A stretch of DNA of 64,000 nt from Lepidurus packardi (Eukaryota; Arthropoda; Branchiopoda; Notostraca; Triopsidae). The notes under the pieces are model-generated. The model searched no databases, had not been told where the DNA came from, and saw nothing but the letters and a program-made list of their open reading frames with translations. Location: assembly GCA_023053545.1 (NCBI GenBank), contig JAKZAN010000004.1:9920001-9984000 (forward strand). The letters are read 5' to 3'. Shown in pieces: positions 22,141 to 33,608 of this stretch. Numbering within the stretch: the first letter of the stretch is position 1; every line of letters begins with the position of its first letter. A program made the translations under genes and the position numbers.

Positions 22141-24391
22141 TTATTTGAGTTGGTCAATACAGTGGCTCCGCTGGCCGTGATCGGTGGTTACCAAACTGCA
22201 AAGTAGTTTATATTTGCAGTTGGCGTCACAGCCTTTTTCAATAGCGGGATCGCCCTCTTTCACGTAGTACCTTTACATATTGTCATTATGCTTTGATTTA
22301 TCACGTGTGCTTTGCAATTTAAGTGGTACCTGTAAAACGTCTGGAAAAGGTCCTCATCCACGTACATTCGATCCACTAGATCGCTCCAATCCTGGGGTGT
22401 TAAACCACTCATGTCATAAGCCGACTTGGCTTGGTACAGTTCGTACCATACGGGAGGCTCCTCGGGGTTCAAGTTGGATTCCGTTAGATTCATGATCCAT
22501 GTAGAGTGATCTATAACCGACTAGACAAAGCAAATGTAAATAAAACTCCATCTCAACACCTAAGACAGTCAAATACGTAGGTAGAGTTGGGAAATTCTCC
22601 TTGGATTCTATACAAGCGATATCCAGGATTGACGTTGGAATACGTTGTCAAAGATGGACCAATGTAAGCAATGTTAGTGGCGCGGGTAGGGTCCTCTTGA
22701 TCGTAGAAAATCTCAAATTCATCCTTGTGAGTATGGCCATAAAATTGTGCTGTGACCGTGTTTTCAAAGCGGTTGACAATTTTGGTATATTCGCGGGCAA
22801 AAATGGTCCAACAATCCTCGCTACCCGTTGGAATGTGAGCAATAAGATGCACCTTTTCTCCGTCTCTCTCTGCTTGCTCTAATACACAAGTCATCCATGC
22901 TAATCCAGAGGCTGGATCATTAGACTGGTATAAGAGCCACCTAGAGTCAATACTTCAAAGGGTGTTTATATCACAAGAAAGCAAACGTCCGTTACCAATT
23001 CCAGGTGTAACAGTAGTTATTATTCATCGATATGATACGCAAGCCTGGTTTAACCAAGGCAGTATAGTAGCCTCCATAACGAATCGTTTCGTGCGTTTCA
23101 GACGGCAACCACGTGGACCATTTTCGGTCAGCTTCATCATAAAGCCATGCTGGAGAGAACTTGGGGTCCACTTCTGGCATTGGGAATCTAGGAAAAAAAT
23201 AGCTCGTTATGGAATTTTTGTTTAGATTGTTGAGCTCACGCGTTTGCAGGTTGTCCTTCATGGTTTCCTATAGAATACCAGAAACGAATTAGGTTCGCAA
23301 GAAAAAAATTGTTTTTATGAAGTGAACTTACCCAACGTGGGATATACAGGAATGTTGGGGAAATAACTGTGCAATAAGTTGACAATGCCATCAATGATGG
23401 CAATGTTTTTTTCTCGACTGGTTTCCCAGACGTCGTGAGGAATTAAATCTCCCGTCAAAATAATGTAGTCAATATTCTAGAAGTAAAGATGGTTTAATTT
23501 TTCGTCGCATGTATAGGTGTTTAGATACCTTGTGGGTACTGGCAATGTGCTCGAGCGCATTTAGAAGTGTTTGCTTGGGTGTGTCGCAATTCCGGTAATC
23601 ACCCCAGTATCCGGCCTTGTCAAGTTCAGTTTGATTCTCAAGTTTTGGTGTAGATGCATTGCGACAGCACAATGGTTCTTGACAATTAGCCCAAGATCCC
23701 ACAGCATATTCAGGATCCCAATGTAAATCAGTCAAGTGCAAGACTTGTAAACTGGGTTCCCCGTCCTGCAATAATTCCATCGCTATAATTAATAATTCCT
23801 GCTGTTTTGGAGGTATAGAAATGTACTGATGGATTGACGAGATCCGCGACGGGAGGCTTGGATACATTGGAAGATACGACAGTCCATTCTAAAGCTTCTG
23901 GATCTGACAGGTGACAGTCGTAACTTGCTAGAAGTTGTCCACATACATTGCCCTCTTCAACGGACGCGTGCAAGTATATGTAGTAAAGTGCAGGCTACAA
24001 AAGGAATTATAATGACAGCTATGCCGAATTTTTGCTAGCAACTTACGACTGCTTCCTCAATTACACCTCTGCAAACAGGTTCAGTAGCTATACCAGACTT
24101 TAAACAGATTCCAATGGCAGTCTCGGTAATCTCTTCTTCCGTTTTATTTGCCCTAAACATAGGATACAAGGCTTTCACCGCTGCTTGGCAAACGGAACAT
24201 TCGGCGGGAACCTTTGGAACATCCTCCCCAATAGCTGCTCCTTCCGTACTTCCCGTTTCCGTAGTTTGTAAAGGTATGGCTGGTAAAAACAAAGTAGTAA
24301 TCGTTATTAAAAAAATCTTTTTATATATTCTAATATACCTGCCTTGAACCATCCATGCCGAAAAAAAGACCCCAACGAAAGCCCAATTCAT
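22141..24391 (-). CDS. Acid sphingomyelinase-like phosphodiesterase B (10 exons)
   Basis: Exons (minus) are 24391-24343, 24279-24047, 23994-23827, 23765-23529, 23476-23332, 23267-23240, 23187-22996, 22940-22577, 22520-22330 and 22270-22141. They give 578 residues. A signal peptide is followed by a saposin-B domain (CSVCQAAV to CRGVIEEAV). The catalytic domain then shows TDLHWD, LTGDLIPHD, GNHEGQP, IAHIPTG and YGHTHKDEF. All zinc-ligand positions known from human acid sphingomyelinase are present. Exon 6 is only 28 nt and supplies GNHEGQPAN. Intron 1 starts with GC rather than GT (CAAG|GCAGGT), because the GT a few bases later would break the frame. Several N-glycosylation sequons are present, as expected for a secreted enzyme. 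Confidence 0.93.
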
Positions 24392-25164
24392 GTTGGTCGC
24401 CGGTAGCGAGAAAAAAAGTTAACTATAATTCCATATAATATATTAAGTAATTGGCATAATTTCCGCAATTTCATAATAACTTGCAATAATTCACAAAAAA
24501 TGAAGTTATCTGTAGTTATAACCTGCGTAAAGTTACAGACATGAAAAAGAGGCTATACTATCCTTTAAACTGCATTTTTGCAAATAACCGGGATTATTTA
24601 CTAGGTTATATTTGAGGAGTAAATTATTAGTCTTGGAAAGGAAAATATTTAAGCAATTTAGTATTCACATGCTTTAACATTTAAACGAAAATTGTTTAAT
24701 TTGTAACGATTTACTATTTAAACGGATAGTGTACGGGGAAATCGAATTACCGTTGTACGGAAGTTTGCTGTTACTTGAGTTGGGGGAGACCAGTAGCAAA
24801 TGGAACTTTGTAAATTCAACCAAATTTAAGATGCATACCAGTAGTGCTGTGGCTCATCCAAAGAGTACTGGAAGAAGTGGCTGGACATCTTCGATATAAG
24901 CTCTCGCTGTTGGCTGTTGGCCAAGTTCTTAGGATGTAAAGAAAATGCTAACGGTCGGGGTCATGAAGTAGTACTCGGACTTCCAGGCCTTCTACGAAAG
25001 TTCCAAGGTTACGAGAGTGACATGGATTCTGCAAAGTACCGTTATAATGGAGCGTTACAACGGTCAATTGCAGTAGTGTGCATAAAGGCACTGTTGCCGG
25101 ACAACTGCTATGGTTTTCTTGGGTGTTCCCCCTTAGTAACAAGCAAATAATTCCTTGTCTGAAA

Positions 25165-25232
25165 ACGTACAAATTATTAACGTACAAACGTACAAATTAC
25201 AAATTTGTACAAACGTACAAATTACAAACTAC
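25165..25232. repeat. acgtacaaatt short tandem repeat
   Basis: About five imperfect units of acgtacaaatt(acaa), partly palindromic around acgt/gtac. They lie in the 1.1-kb spacer (24392-25512) between sphingomyelinases B and C, where I otherwise see no gene. Confidence 0.75.
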
Positions 25233-25512
25233 TAACTATAGTCTAACTCCTTTTTTTAATATGAATGAATTTAAATTAGTGTATAAATTCACAGTTTGCT
25301 GTACACAATTCCCAGCTTTGCAGTCTTGTGAGGCAGTACAACGAGACATTGTGTGCAAAGTTTAGCAGGGCAAGAATGATATAAATATGACAGCATCGAA
25401 GCGGACAATTAGAACAGGTTTATATTTCAAATGTCAAGAATTAATGATCTGTTGTGTTCAGTAAAATGTAATAACACCATTAAAATGATCCAATTGTAGC
25501 AAGGTAATTGAC

Positions 25513-27761
25513 TTAGTCAATACAGTGGGTTCGATCGCCCTGATTGGTAGTTACCAAGCTGCAAAGTAAACCATTTTTGCAACCAGCGTCACAGCCCTGT
25601 TCCAAAGCGGGATCGCCGTCTTTCACATGATACCTTTAAATATTGTCATTGTGTTAGGATTTATTACGTGTGCTTTCCGATTTAAGAGTACCTGTAAAAC
25701 GTCTGGAAAAGATCCTCATCCACATGCATCCGATCCACTAGATCACTCCAATCCTGGGGTGTTAAGCCACTCATGTTATAAGCCGTTTTGGCTTGGTACA
25801 GTTCGTACCAAACGGGAGGCTGTTCCGGGTTCAAGTTGGATTCCGTTAGATTCATGATCCATGTAGAGTGATCCACAACCGACTAGAATAAGCAGATTTA
25901 AGTGTAAGGCAGTACCAACAACCCAGCTAGTCAATACATAGGTAGTGTTGGGGAATTCGCCTTGGATTCTATACAAGCGGTATCCAGGATTGATGTTAGA
26001 GTACGTCGTCAAAGATGGAGCAATGTAACCAATGTTGGTGGCGCGGGTAGGATCATCTTGATCGTAGAAAATTTCAAATCCGTCCTTGTGTGAATGGCCG
26101 TAAAATTGCGCCGCAACCGTGTTTTCAAAGCGGTTAATAATTTTGTTGTATTCGCGGGCATAAATCGTCCAACAGTCCCCGCCACCCGGTGCAATATGCG
26201 CAATAACATGCACCTTTTCGCCGTCTCTCTCTGCCTGCTCCAATACGCGAGTCATCCATGCTAGTCCGGAGGCTGGATCATTAGACTGGTATAAAAGCCA
26301 CCTAAAATAGACATTCCATTTACTAAATTACCAAAACAAAGGAAAAGGCCACTCACCAGTTGTAGGTAGAACAGTAGTTATTATTCATAGATATGATACG
26401 CAAGCCTGGTTTAACCAAGGCAGTATAGTAGCCTCCGTAACGAATCGTTTCGTGAGTTTCAGCCGGCAACCAAACGGACCATTTTCGGTCAACTTCGTCG
26501 TAAAGCCATGATGGAGCAAACTCCGGATCTACTTCTGGCATGGGAAACCTAGAAAAAAAACACGGTTCGTTAAGGGGAAAATGTGTTTACACGGATGAGC
26601 TCACGTATTTACGGGATGTCCTTCGTGATTTCCTATAGTATTAACGAACGAATTACAGTCACTTCCAAGAAAATAGTTCAAATTTAAGCTTGCCCAAGGT
26701 GGGATAGACTGGGATGTTTGGGAAATAACTGTGCAAAAAGTCGACAATGTCATCAATAATAGCTAAATTGCTTTTGCGACTCGATTCCCAGACGTCATGA
26801 GGAATTAAATCTCCCGTGAGAAGAATGTAGTTAATATTCTAGAACAAAATGAATTGGTTCGTTCTCGTAGCAAAATGGTATTAAATTAACCGTGTGAGTG
26901 CTGGCAATGTGTGCAAGAGCATTCAAAAGCGTTCGGTTGGGTGTATCGCAGTTGCGGTAATCACCCCAGTATCCAGCCGTGTCAACTTCAGTTTGATTCT
27001 CGTGCCTTGGTGTAGATGCAACGCGACAGCACAAGGGTTCTTGACAAACAGCCCAAGATCCCTCGACGTATTCAGTATCCCAATGTAAATCAGTCAAGTG
27101 CAAGACTTGTAAACTGGGTTCCTCGTCCTGCAATAATTCCATCACTAGAATTAATAATTCCTGCTGTTTTGGAGGTATGAAAATGTACTGATGGATTGAC
27201 GGGATCCGCGATTGGAGGCTTGGTAACATTGGAGGGTACCACAGTCCATTCTAAAGCTTCTGGATCCGCTAGATGGCAGCCATAACTTGCAAGCAGTAGT
27301 CCGCATACATTGCTCTCTTCAAAGTCCGCATGCCAGAAAAGGTAATAAAATTCAGGCTAGACAAAAATAAATTATACTGCAAGTTTTTTCCAACTACTAT
27401 AAATACTAGCTTACGACTGCTTCGACAATCACACCTCTGCAAACAGGCTCAGTAGCTAAATCGAACTCTAAGCAGACTCCAATGGCAATTTCGGCAATTG
27501 CTTCTTCCGATCTATTTTCTCTAAACATGGGATACACAGCTTTCACCGCTGCATGACAAGCTAAACATGCGGTGGAAACCTCCGGGATATCTTTCCCAAT
27601 AACTGCTCCTTCTGTGCCTTTAATTCCCACGGTTTGTAAAGGTATGGGTGGTAAAAAGTAATCACTGTTAAAAAACAAAGAACGTATCTACACATTTTAG
27701 TAAAAACCTTACCCTGGACAGCCAATACCGAAAAAAGGACTCCAACTACAGTCCAATTCAT
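25513..27761 (-). CDS. Acid sphingomyelinase-like phosphodiesterase C, altered splice site
   Basis: Exons (minus, by alignment with B and D) are 27761-27713, 27647-27415 (5' edge uncertain), 27356-27189, 27127-26891, 26838-26694, 26632-26605, 26548-26357, 26301-25938, 25882-25692 and 25633-25513. Motifs are TDLHWD, GNHEGHP, IAHIAPG and YGHSHKDGF. The metal ligands are kept, though flanking residues differ from B and D (T to S, E to G). The expected acceptor of exon 2 reads CAC instead of CAG (plus-strand 27648-27650). An upstream AG would shift the frame. In-frame AGs exist about 30 bp further in (27617 or 27611) and would remove about 10-12 residues before the saposin domain. Intron 5 begins with GC. 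It may still be functional, or it may be at an early stage of decay. Confidence 0.85.
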
Positions 27762-28402
27762 GTTCGTTGTTTATAGTGGCAAAAAACTCGACTGGGAAAG
27801 AAATTTACCTCCGAGCAGTTTTTACGTAAAGATTATTTCCTATTTTTGCTCTCACTATCTCTTATAAGGTCTTCCGCATTAGCACGTGTAACCTTTCCCA
27901 TCAATCTAGTAAAAAAAATAGGCTATCTGACCTTCGAATTCAGGTCATTTATAGATTTTGTATTACAAGTTCGTACTTAATGATGGGCAATTCTAATGAA
28001 ATGATTATAAATATCGTATGTTAACTAGATAACTTATTTTTAATGAAAATAATTAGAGCCGTACTTTGTAAGTTGCATATAGATCACACTATAATAATGC
28101 TAGAACTCGTTAACTCGCTTAACTGCTAGTTTTTAGAGCCTTTTGCAGTGAACTGTGTTACGATTTCAGTGGAGATTAGAACAGGTTTCGTCAATAAAGT
28201 ATATTAGGTAATTACATATAAGGGGGCATTCCAGCTGTGCCGACTAGTGCAAGGCAATGCAACGAGGCATTGCAAACATTATAGTGCAAGGGGTCAGTAT
28301 GCTGTATACAGCAAAAGCAATACAGTAAGCTGACAACTAGAAACAATGTATCCATTTCAAAATTAAGAATTGAAGTTCTGTAATTTTCAATAAAGTGTAC
28401 TA

Positions 28403-28439
28403 AGCTTCTCGGCCTTTTGGCTAAGATCAAAGTGTAGTA
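28403..28439 (+). ncRNA. U2 snRNA 5'-end fragment (pseudogene)
   Basis: 37 bp match the first part of U2 spliceosomal RNA: gcttctcggccttttggcta, then the branch-point recognition region with one extra A before agtgtagta. The match stops there, and the Sm site and 3' stem-loops are absent. This cannot be a working U2. It lies between sphingomyelinase C (starts 27761) and the stop of D (28481). Confidence 0.85.
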
Positions 28440-28480
28440 AGTGTAATAAGCACCAGTACAATAACTTCATTATATAAAGG

Positions 28481-30745
28481 TTATTTGATTTGGTCAATAC
28501 AATGGGTTCGATGGCCGTGATCGGTAGTTACTAAACTGCAAAGTAAACTCTTTTTGCACTTAGCGTCACAGCCCTGCTCCACAGCGGGATCACCGTTTTT
28601 CACATGGTGCCTTTATAAAGAGCGTTGTTACACCAGGTTTTATTATATTTAAGTTTCGCAAATTGGATTGTACCTGTAAAACGTCTGGAAAAGTTCCTCG
28701 TCCACGTGCATTCGATCCACTAGATCGCTCCAATCTTGTGGTGTTACACCACTCATGTTATAAGCTGATTTGGCTTGGTACAATTTGTACCATACGGGAG
28801 GCTGCTCCGGGTTCAAGTTGGACTCCGTTAGATTCATGATCCACGTAGAGTGATCTACAACCGACTAGAATAAGCAGATATGAATTTAATGCCATATCAA
28901 CACCCATGCTAGTTAATACGTAGGTAGTGTTGGAGAATTCGCCTTGGATTCTATACAAGCGATATCCAGGATTAATGTTGGAGTATGTCGTCAAAGATGG
29001 GGCAATGTAAGCAATGTTGGTGGCGCGGGTAGGGTCCTCTTGATCGTAGAAAATCTCAAATTCATCCTTGTGAGTATGGCCGTAAAATTGTGCTGTGACC
29101 GTGTTTTCAAAGCGGTTGACAATTTTGGTATATTCACGGGCAAAAACCGTCCAACAGTCCCCGTTACCCGGTGGAATATGCGCAATAATGTGCACCTTTT
29201 CGCCGTCTCGCTCTGCCTGCTCCAATACGCGAGTCATCCATGCTAATCCAGAGGCTGGATCATTAGACTGGTATAAAAGCCACCTAGTAATAAACGTGCC
29301 GAACACAAGTTGTCCAAGGAAATTTCAATGTCGGTTTACCAGTTGAAGCTGTAGCAATAGTTGTTATTCATAGATATGATGCGCAAGCCTGGTTTAACCA
29401 ATGCAGTATAGTAGCCTCCGTAACGAATCGTTTCGTGTGTTTCAGCCGGCAACCAAATGGACCATTTACGGTCAACTTCATCGTAAAGCCATGATGGAGA
29501 AAACTCCGGATCTACTTCTGGCATGGGAAACCTAGAAAAAGACTCGGTTCGTTAAGGGAAAATGTGTTTACACGAATGAGCTCACGTATTTACGGGATGT
29601 CCTTCATGGTTTCCTATAGTATTAACAAACAAATGAAAGTCCCCTTAAAAAAAATAGTTCAAAATTAAGCTTGCCCAAGGTGGGGTAGACAGGAATGTTA
29701 GGGAAATAGCTATGCAAAAAGTCGACAATGGCATCAATGGTGGCTAAGTTGCTTTCTCGACTCGTTTCCCACACGTCATGAGGAATTAAATCTCCCGTGA
29801 GGAGAATGTAGTCAATATTCTAAAAAATAGGTTCATTGTCATATGGAAATTCTATTTGATTAACCGTGTGGGTGCTGGCAATATGTTCCAGGGCATTTAA
29901 AAGCGTTCGGTTGGGTGTATCACAATTTCGGTAATCACCCCAATATCCGGCCGTGTCAAGTTCAGTTTGATTCTCGTGCTTTGGTGTAGATTCAACACGA
30001 CAGCATAAGGGTTCTTGGCAGGTAGCCCAAGACCCTACTGCATAATCACTATCCCAATGTAAATCTGACAAATGCAAGACTTGCATCCTAGGTTCCTCGT
30101 CCTGCAAAGCAATCCAGCAATATAAATGGCTCGAGTTGTTTTGAGATCTTGTTTTTTATATCTACCGTTGAAATTACGGGATCCACGACGGGAGGCTTGG
30201 TTACATTGGAGGGTACTACAATCCATTCTAAAGCTTCTGGGTCAGATAAATGACAATCATAACGTGCGAGCAGCAGTCCACATACATTGCCTTCAGTAAT
30301 GGGCACGTGCAGGTAAATGTAGTAAAATTCGGGCTGTGAAAAAAAGTAGATCATGTGCTCAATCAATCAAGAACAATCAACTTACGACAGCTTCCTCGAT
30401 CAGTCCTCTGCACACAGGTTCGGTAGCTAAGTCAAACTCTAGGCAGATTCCAATAACAGTCTCGGCAATTTCTTCTTCCGTTTTATTCTCGTTAAGCATC
30501 GGAAACACGGCTTTCACCATCGCCTGGCAAGCTAAACATTCGGCGGAAATCGTTGGAATATCTTGTCCACTAACTGCTCTTCCAGTGCCTATCGTTTCGC
30601 CGGTTTGTAAAGGTATGGCTGGAAATTAAAAAAAAAAATAAATAATAATAAGTCATTGTTGGATAATCGTTGATATATTTTGTAGTTTTGCCCTACCTTG
30701 AACAGCCCATACTGTAAACAAGACCCCAGCTAGAATCCACTTCAT
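28481..30745 (-). CDS. Acid sphingomyelinase-like phosphodiesterase D (10 exons)
   Basis: Exons (minus) are 30745-30697, 30618-30386, 30333-30166, 30101-29865, 29819-29675, 29613-29586, 29531-29340, 29283-28920, 28864-28674 and 28610-28481. They give 578 residues. Every exon length equals that of copy B, so D, C and B are recent tandem duplicates. It has a signal peptide (MKWILAGVLFTVWAVQ), then a saposin-B domain (CLACQAMV to CRGLIEEAV). The phosphodiesterase motifs are LSDLHWD, LTGDLIPHD, GNHEGHP, IAHIPPG and YGHTHKDEF. A C-terminal cysteine cluster ends HCIDQIK. Intron 5 begins with GC (TTGG|GCAAGC), as in C. The start codon context and the leader are almost the same as in B and C. Confidence 0.94.
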
Positions 30746-30844
30746 GTTGGTTTTCCGTAGCGAGAAAAACTCGACTGAGAAAACAAAATCATCTAAAGGC
30801 AGTTTTTAAGTAAGTAATATTTCTTATTTTGGTTCTAGTCTCTC

Positions 30845-30911
30845 TGATAAGGTCTTCCGCCTTCGCATGTGTAGCCTTTCCCAACATTAATCTAGTACAA
30901 ATAGGTTATCT
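30845..30911. promoter_or_regulatory. GATA-factor-like sites upstream of sphingomyelinase D
   Basis: TGATAA at 30845-30850 and TTATCT (AGATAA reversed) at 30906-30911 lie 100-166 bp upstream of the D start codon, in a block also recognisable upstream of C (27841-27930). The C block has CTATCT at 27855-27860 and 27923-27928, and TTATAAGG where D has TGATAAGG. WGATAR sites drive midgut expression in many arthropods. A role here is inference. Confidence 0.4.
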
Positions 30912-31278
30912 GAAAATGGATTTGGGTCATGTATGGTTTTTTATCAGTATTATATACAGAGCGAACCTCTTAAACGTTGTAGGATACAATTTTAACTTTG
31001 AATTAGGTACAAAACGAAAAAAAAGACCGCAATCTTTCCCATGCCAAATTGAATTTGTCTCTGAAAACCAATTTAGTCAACTTTTATCTTTATAATCGAC
31101 TCTGGGAAGCAGGCCGTAAACCTAAAGTAGTCTAGCTTGGCCTACCCGATTTCTGAAAACAAATGCGATATTGAAATTTGAAACACCTTGTCCGCTTGAA
31201 TAGTCTTACAATAAGAAAAATGCAGGAGAGGCTCGATAGACACTTGTTTTTCATTAACTATGTATTTGAATACAAGTT

Positions 31279-33608
31279 TCACACTTTGGTAAGGTGCCTC
31301 ACTTGCAAGCAGTGGTCAAGGTTGGCGCGGCTGGAAGTAACCAAATTGCAAAGCACATCGTTTTTGCACTGGCTATCGCAGCCTTTTCCTAGCTCGACAT
31401 CAGACGCTTTGACGTGGTAACTGTTATTAACAAAACGTTACTAGTTTCTCAGTACTGCAAAATTGTGTCCCCTCACTTGTAAAACAACTCAAATACTGAG
31501 TCGTCCAATGTCATTCGTTGTACCAGATCGCTCCAATCTTGCGGCCTCAGGCTTGTCATGTTGTAGGCCGTTTTAGCTTCGTACAACTCGTACCAATGAG
31601 GTACTTGATCAGGCGTTAAATTCGCCTGCGTCAAGTTCATGATCCATGTAGAATGGTCCACAACAGACTACACAGACATTTCATTCAATACAATTTCCTT
31701 TCTACGTCAAAATCAAGTGTTAACTTACGTATGTTGTATTAGCGTAGTCACCTTCAACTTTGTATAAGCGATAGCCCGGATTAAGTCCCACAAATGTCGT
31801 CAGAGAAGGGCCTATGTACGCAATATTGGTGGCCCGCGTGGAGTTTACCTCGTCGTAAAACACTTCAAACTCATCCTTGTGCGTATGTCCGTAAAACTGC
31901 GCTGTAACGATGTTCTCAAAGCGGTTAACGATTCTAGTATACTCGCGGCCGAAAATCTTCCAACAGTCCATATCTCCAGGTGAAATATGTCCAATGATGT
32001 GTACTTTCTCACCATCTTTCTCAGCTTGTTCCAAGACTTGGTTCATCCATGCCAAACCCGAAGCTGGGTCTTTGGACTCGTAGAGTATCCATCTGTAATA
32101 CGTCAACTTAACTTCTTAAGTCTGATCTTCTCGTCAGTTCAAACATACCGGTTGTTGCTGTAGCAATAATTGTTATTCATGGATATTATGCGCAGGCCAG
32201 GTTTAACAAGTGTAGTATAATATCCGCCTAAACGGATCGTTTCATGGGTTTCGGCCGGTAACCAAAGGGACCATTTCGTATCAGCACCATCGTAAAGCCA
32301 GGAAGTCGAGAACTCTGGATCTACTCCTGGTGGCGAGTACCTAAAGTAAAGATAACGCAAAAAGTAGAGCTAGTTAAATCAGCGAACATTGCTCGTCTTA
32401 CGAATCGGCGGGGTCAGCTTCGTGATTGCCTAGATAAAACGTACATAAAAAGTAAGGACAAATCAATATAAATTTGTTTACTACCCAGTGTAGGATAAAC
32501 TGGAATGTTCGGAAAATAAGCCTGCAAAAGGTCTACGGTTTCGGCAAATATAGCCAGATTGCCTTCTTGTGTTGTGCTCCACTTGTTATGAGGAATAGTG
32601 TCTCCAGTCCAAACGATGTAGTCGATGTTCTAATTATTATGTTTTAATTTTAAGTTACAATAGATTAGTTTTTTACCGGATGAGTGGAAGAAATATGGTC
32701 AAGTGCTTGCATCAGCGTTTGCTTAGGCAAATCACAGAAACGATAGTCTCCCCAGTAGCCAGCTTTATCGCTCTCAGATTGATTGGTACTATAACTCGTG
32801 GATTCCAGGCGGCAACATAGAGGTTCTTGACAAACTGCCCAGGTGCCCACGGCATATTCCGGGTCCCAGTGCAAATCGGCAAGATGCAATACTTGCAATA
32901 ACGGTATATTATCCTTAAAAGTTACGCAGTATGAGTTACGCAATTTTATGCAGTTACACAGTTACGCAGAGTAAAGTCACGCAGTTAAAGTTACACAGAG
33001 TAAAGTCACACAGTTAAAAGTTACGCAATTACTAAAGCTTGGTATTATAAGCATAATCACTTGAGGAACAACAGGATCCACAACGGGAGGTTTGGTCACG
33101 TTGCTTAGTTTGATGGTCCATTCCAAGCTTTCTGGATCTGACATGCTGCAGTTATGCCTCGATTGAACTAATCCACATATGTTGCCTTCCGTGACATTGG
33201 AGTGTTGGTAAATATAGTAGTACTCCGGCTAGAAATATGCATGTTGCCAAAGTGCAAAGTAACTAATAGTTGAATAGTAAAAAGGAAAGAAAACATACCG
33301 CTGATTTTCCGGCAAGATCGCGACAAATTTGCTCGTTACCCTTGCCAGTAGCTACGCAATTGGGAATAAGGGCCTCTATGAGATCTTCCACCGTCTTGTT
33401 GGCTTGTAGTATGGGGTAAATTATTTGTACTTGCGCCTCGCAGGCCAAGCATTCTGGTGCTTCATCGCGAATTTCCTGTTTCTTTTCTTCCAGGGGCAGC
33501 GCTAGGACGGCAATTTAAGAATGTGTTACTTATTACGAATTAAGTATCTAAAATCTTACCCACTACAGTGGAAACTACGATCAGAAGGCTCATAAGAAAC
33601 CACTTCAT
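31279..33608 (-). CDS. Acid sphingomyelinase-like phosphodiesterase E (10 exons)
   Basis: Exons (minus) are 33608-33560, 33501-33299, 33228-33061, 32913-32677, 32629-32485, 32429-32402, 32340-32149, 32092-31729, 31667-31477 and 31420-31279. They give 572 residues. The core exons 168/237/145/28/192/364/191 are identical in length to B, C and D. The signal peptide is MKWFLMSLLIVVSTVV. The saposin-B domain (CLACEAQV to ICRDLAG) is followed by LADLHWD, TGDTIPH, GNHEADP, IGHISPG and YGHTHKDEF. The C-terminus is shorter and basic (VRHLTKV). All its introns begin with GT, so the GC donors in C and D are derived. Its sequence is further from B, C and D than they are from one another. It lies at the upstream edge of the array. 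Confidence 0.93.
32925..33030. repeat. agttacgcag minisatellite in intron of copy E
   Basis: Roughly eight degenerate units of agttacgcag / agttacacagagtaaagtcac fill the 147-bp intron at 32914-33060. The orthologous introns of B and D are under 70 bp. Confidence 0.8.

Noticed and set aside
28212..28430. 72-residue minus-strand open frame overlapping the U2 fragment
   Set aside because: No similarity to the neighbouring genes. It runs antisense through the U2-derived sequence.
22141..33608. Repeated near-identical blocks considered as a CRISPR-like or satellite array
   Set aside because: The repeats are the exons of paralogous genes. No short repeat with unique spacers exists in this eukaryotic window.
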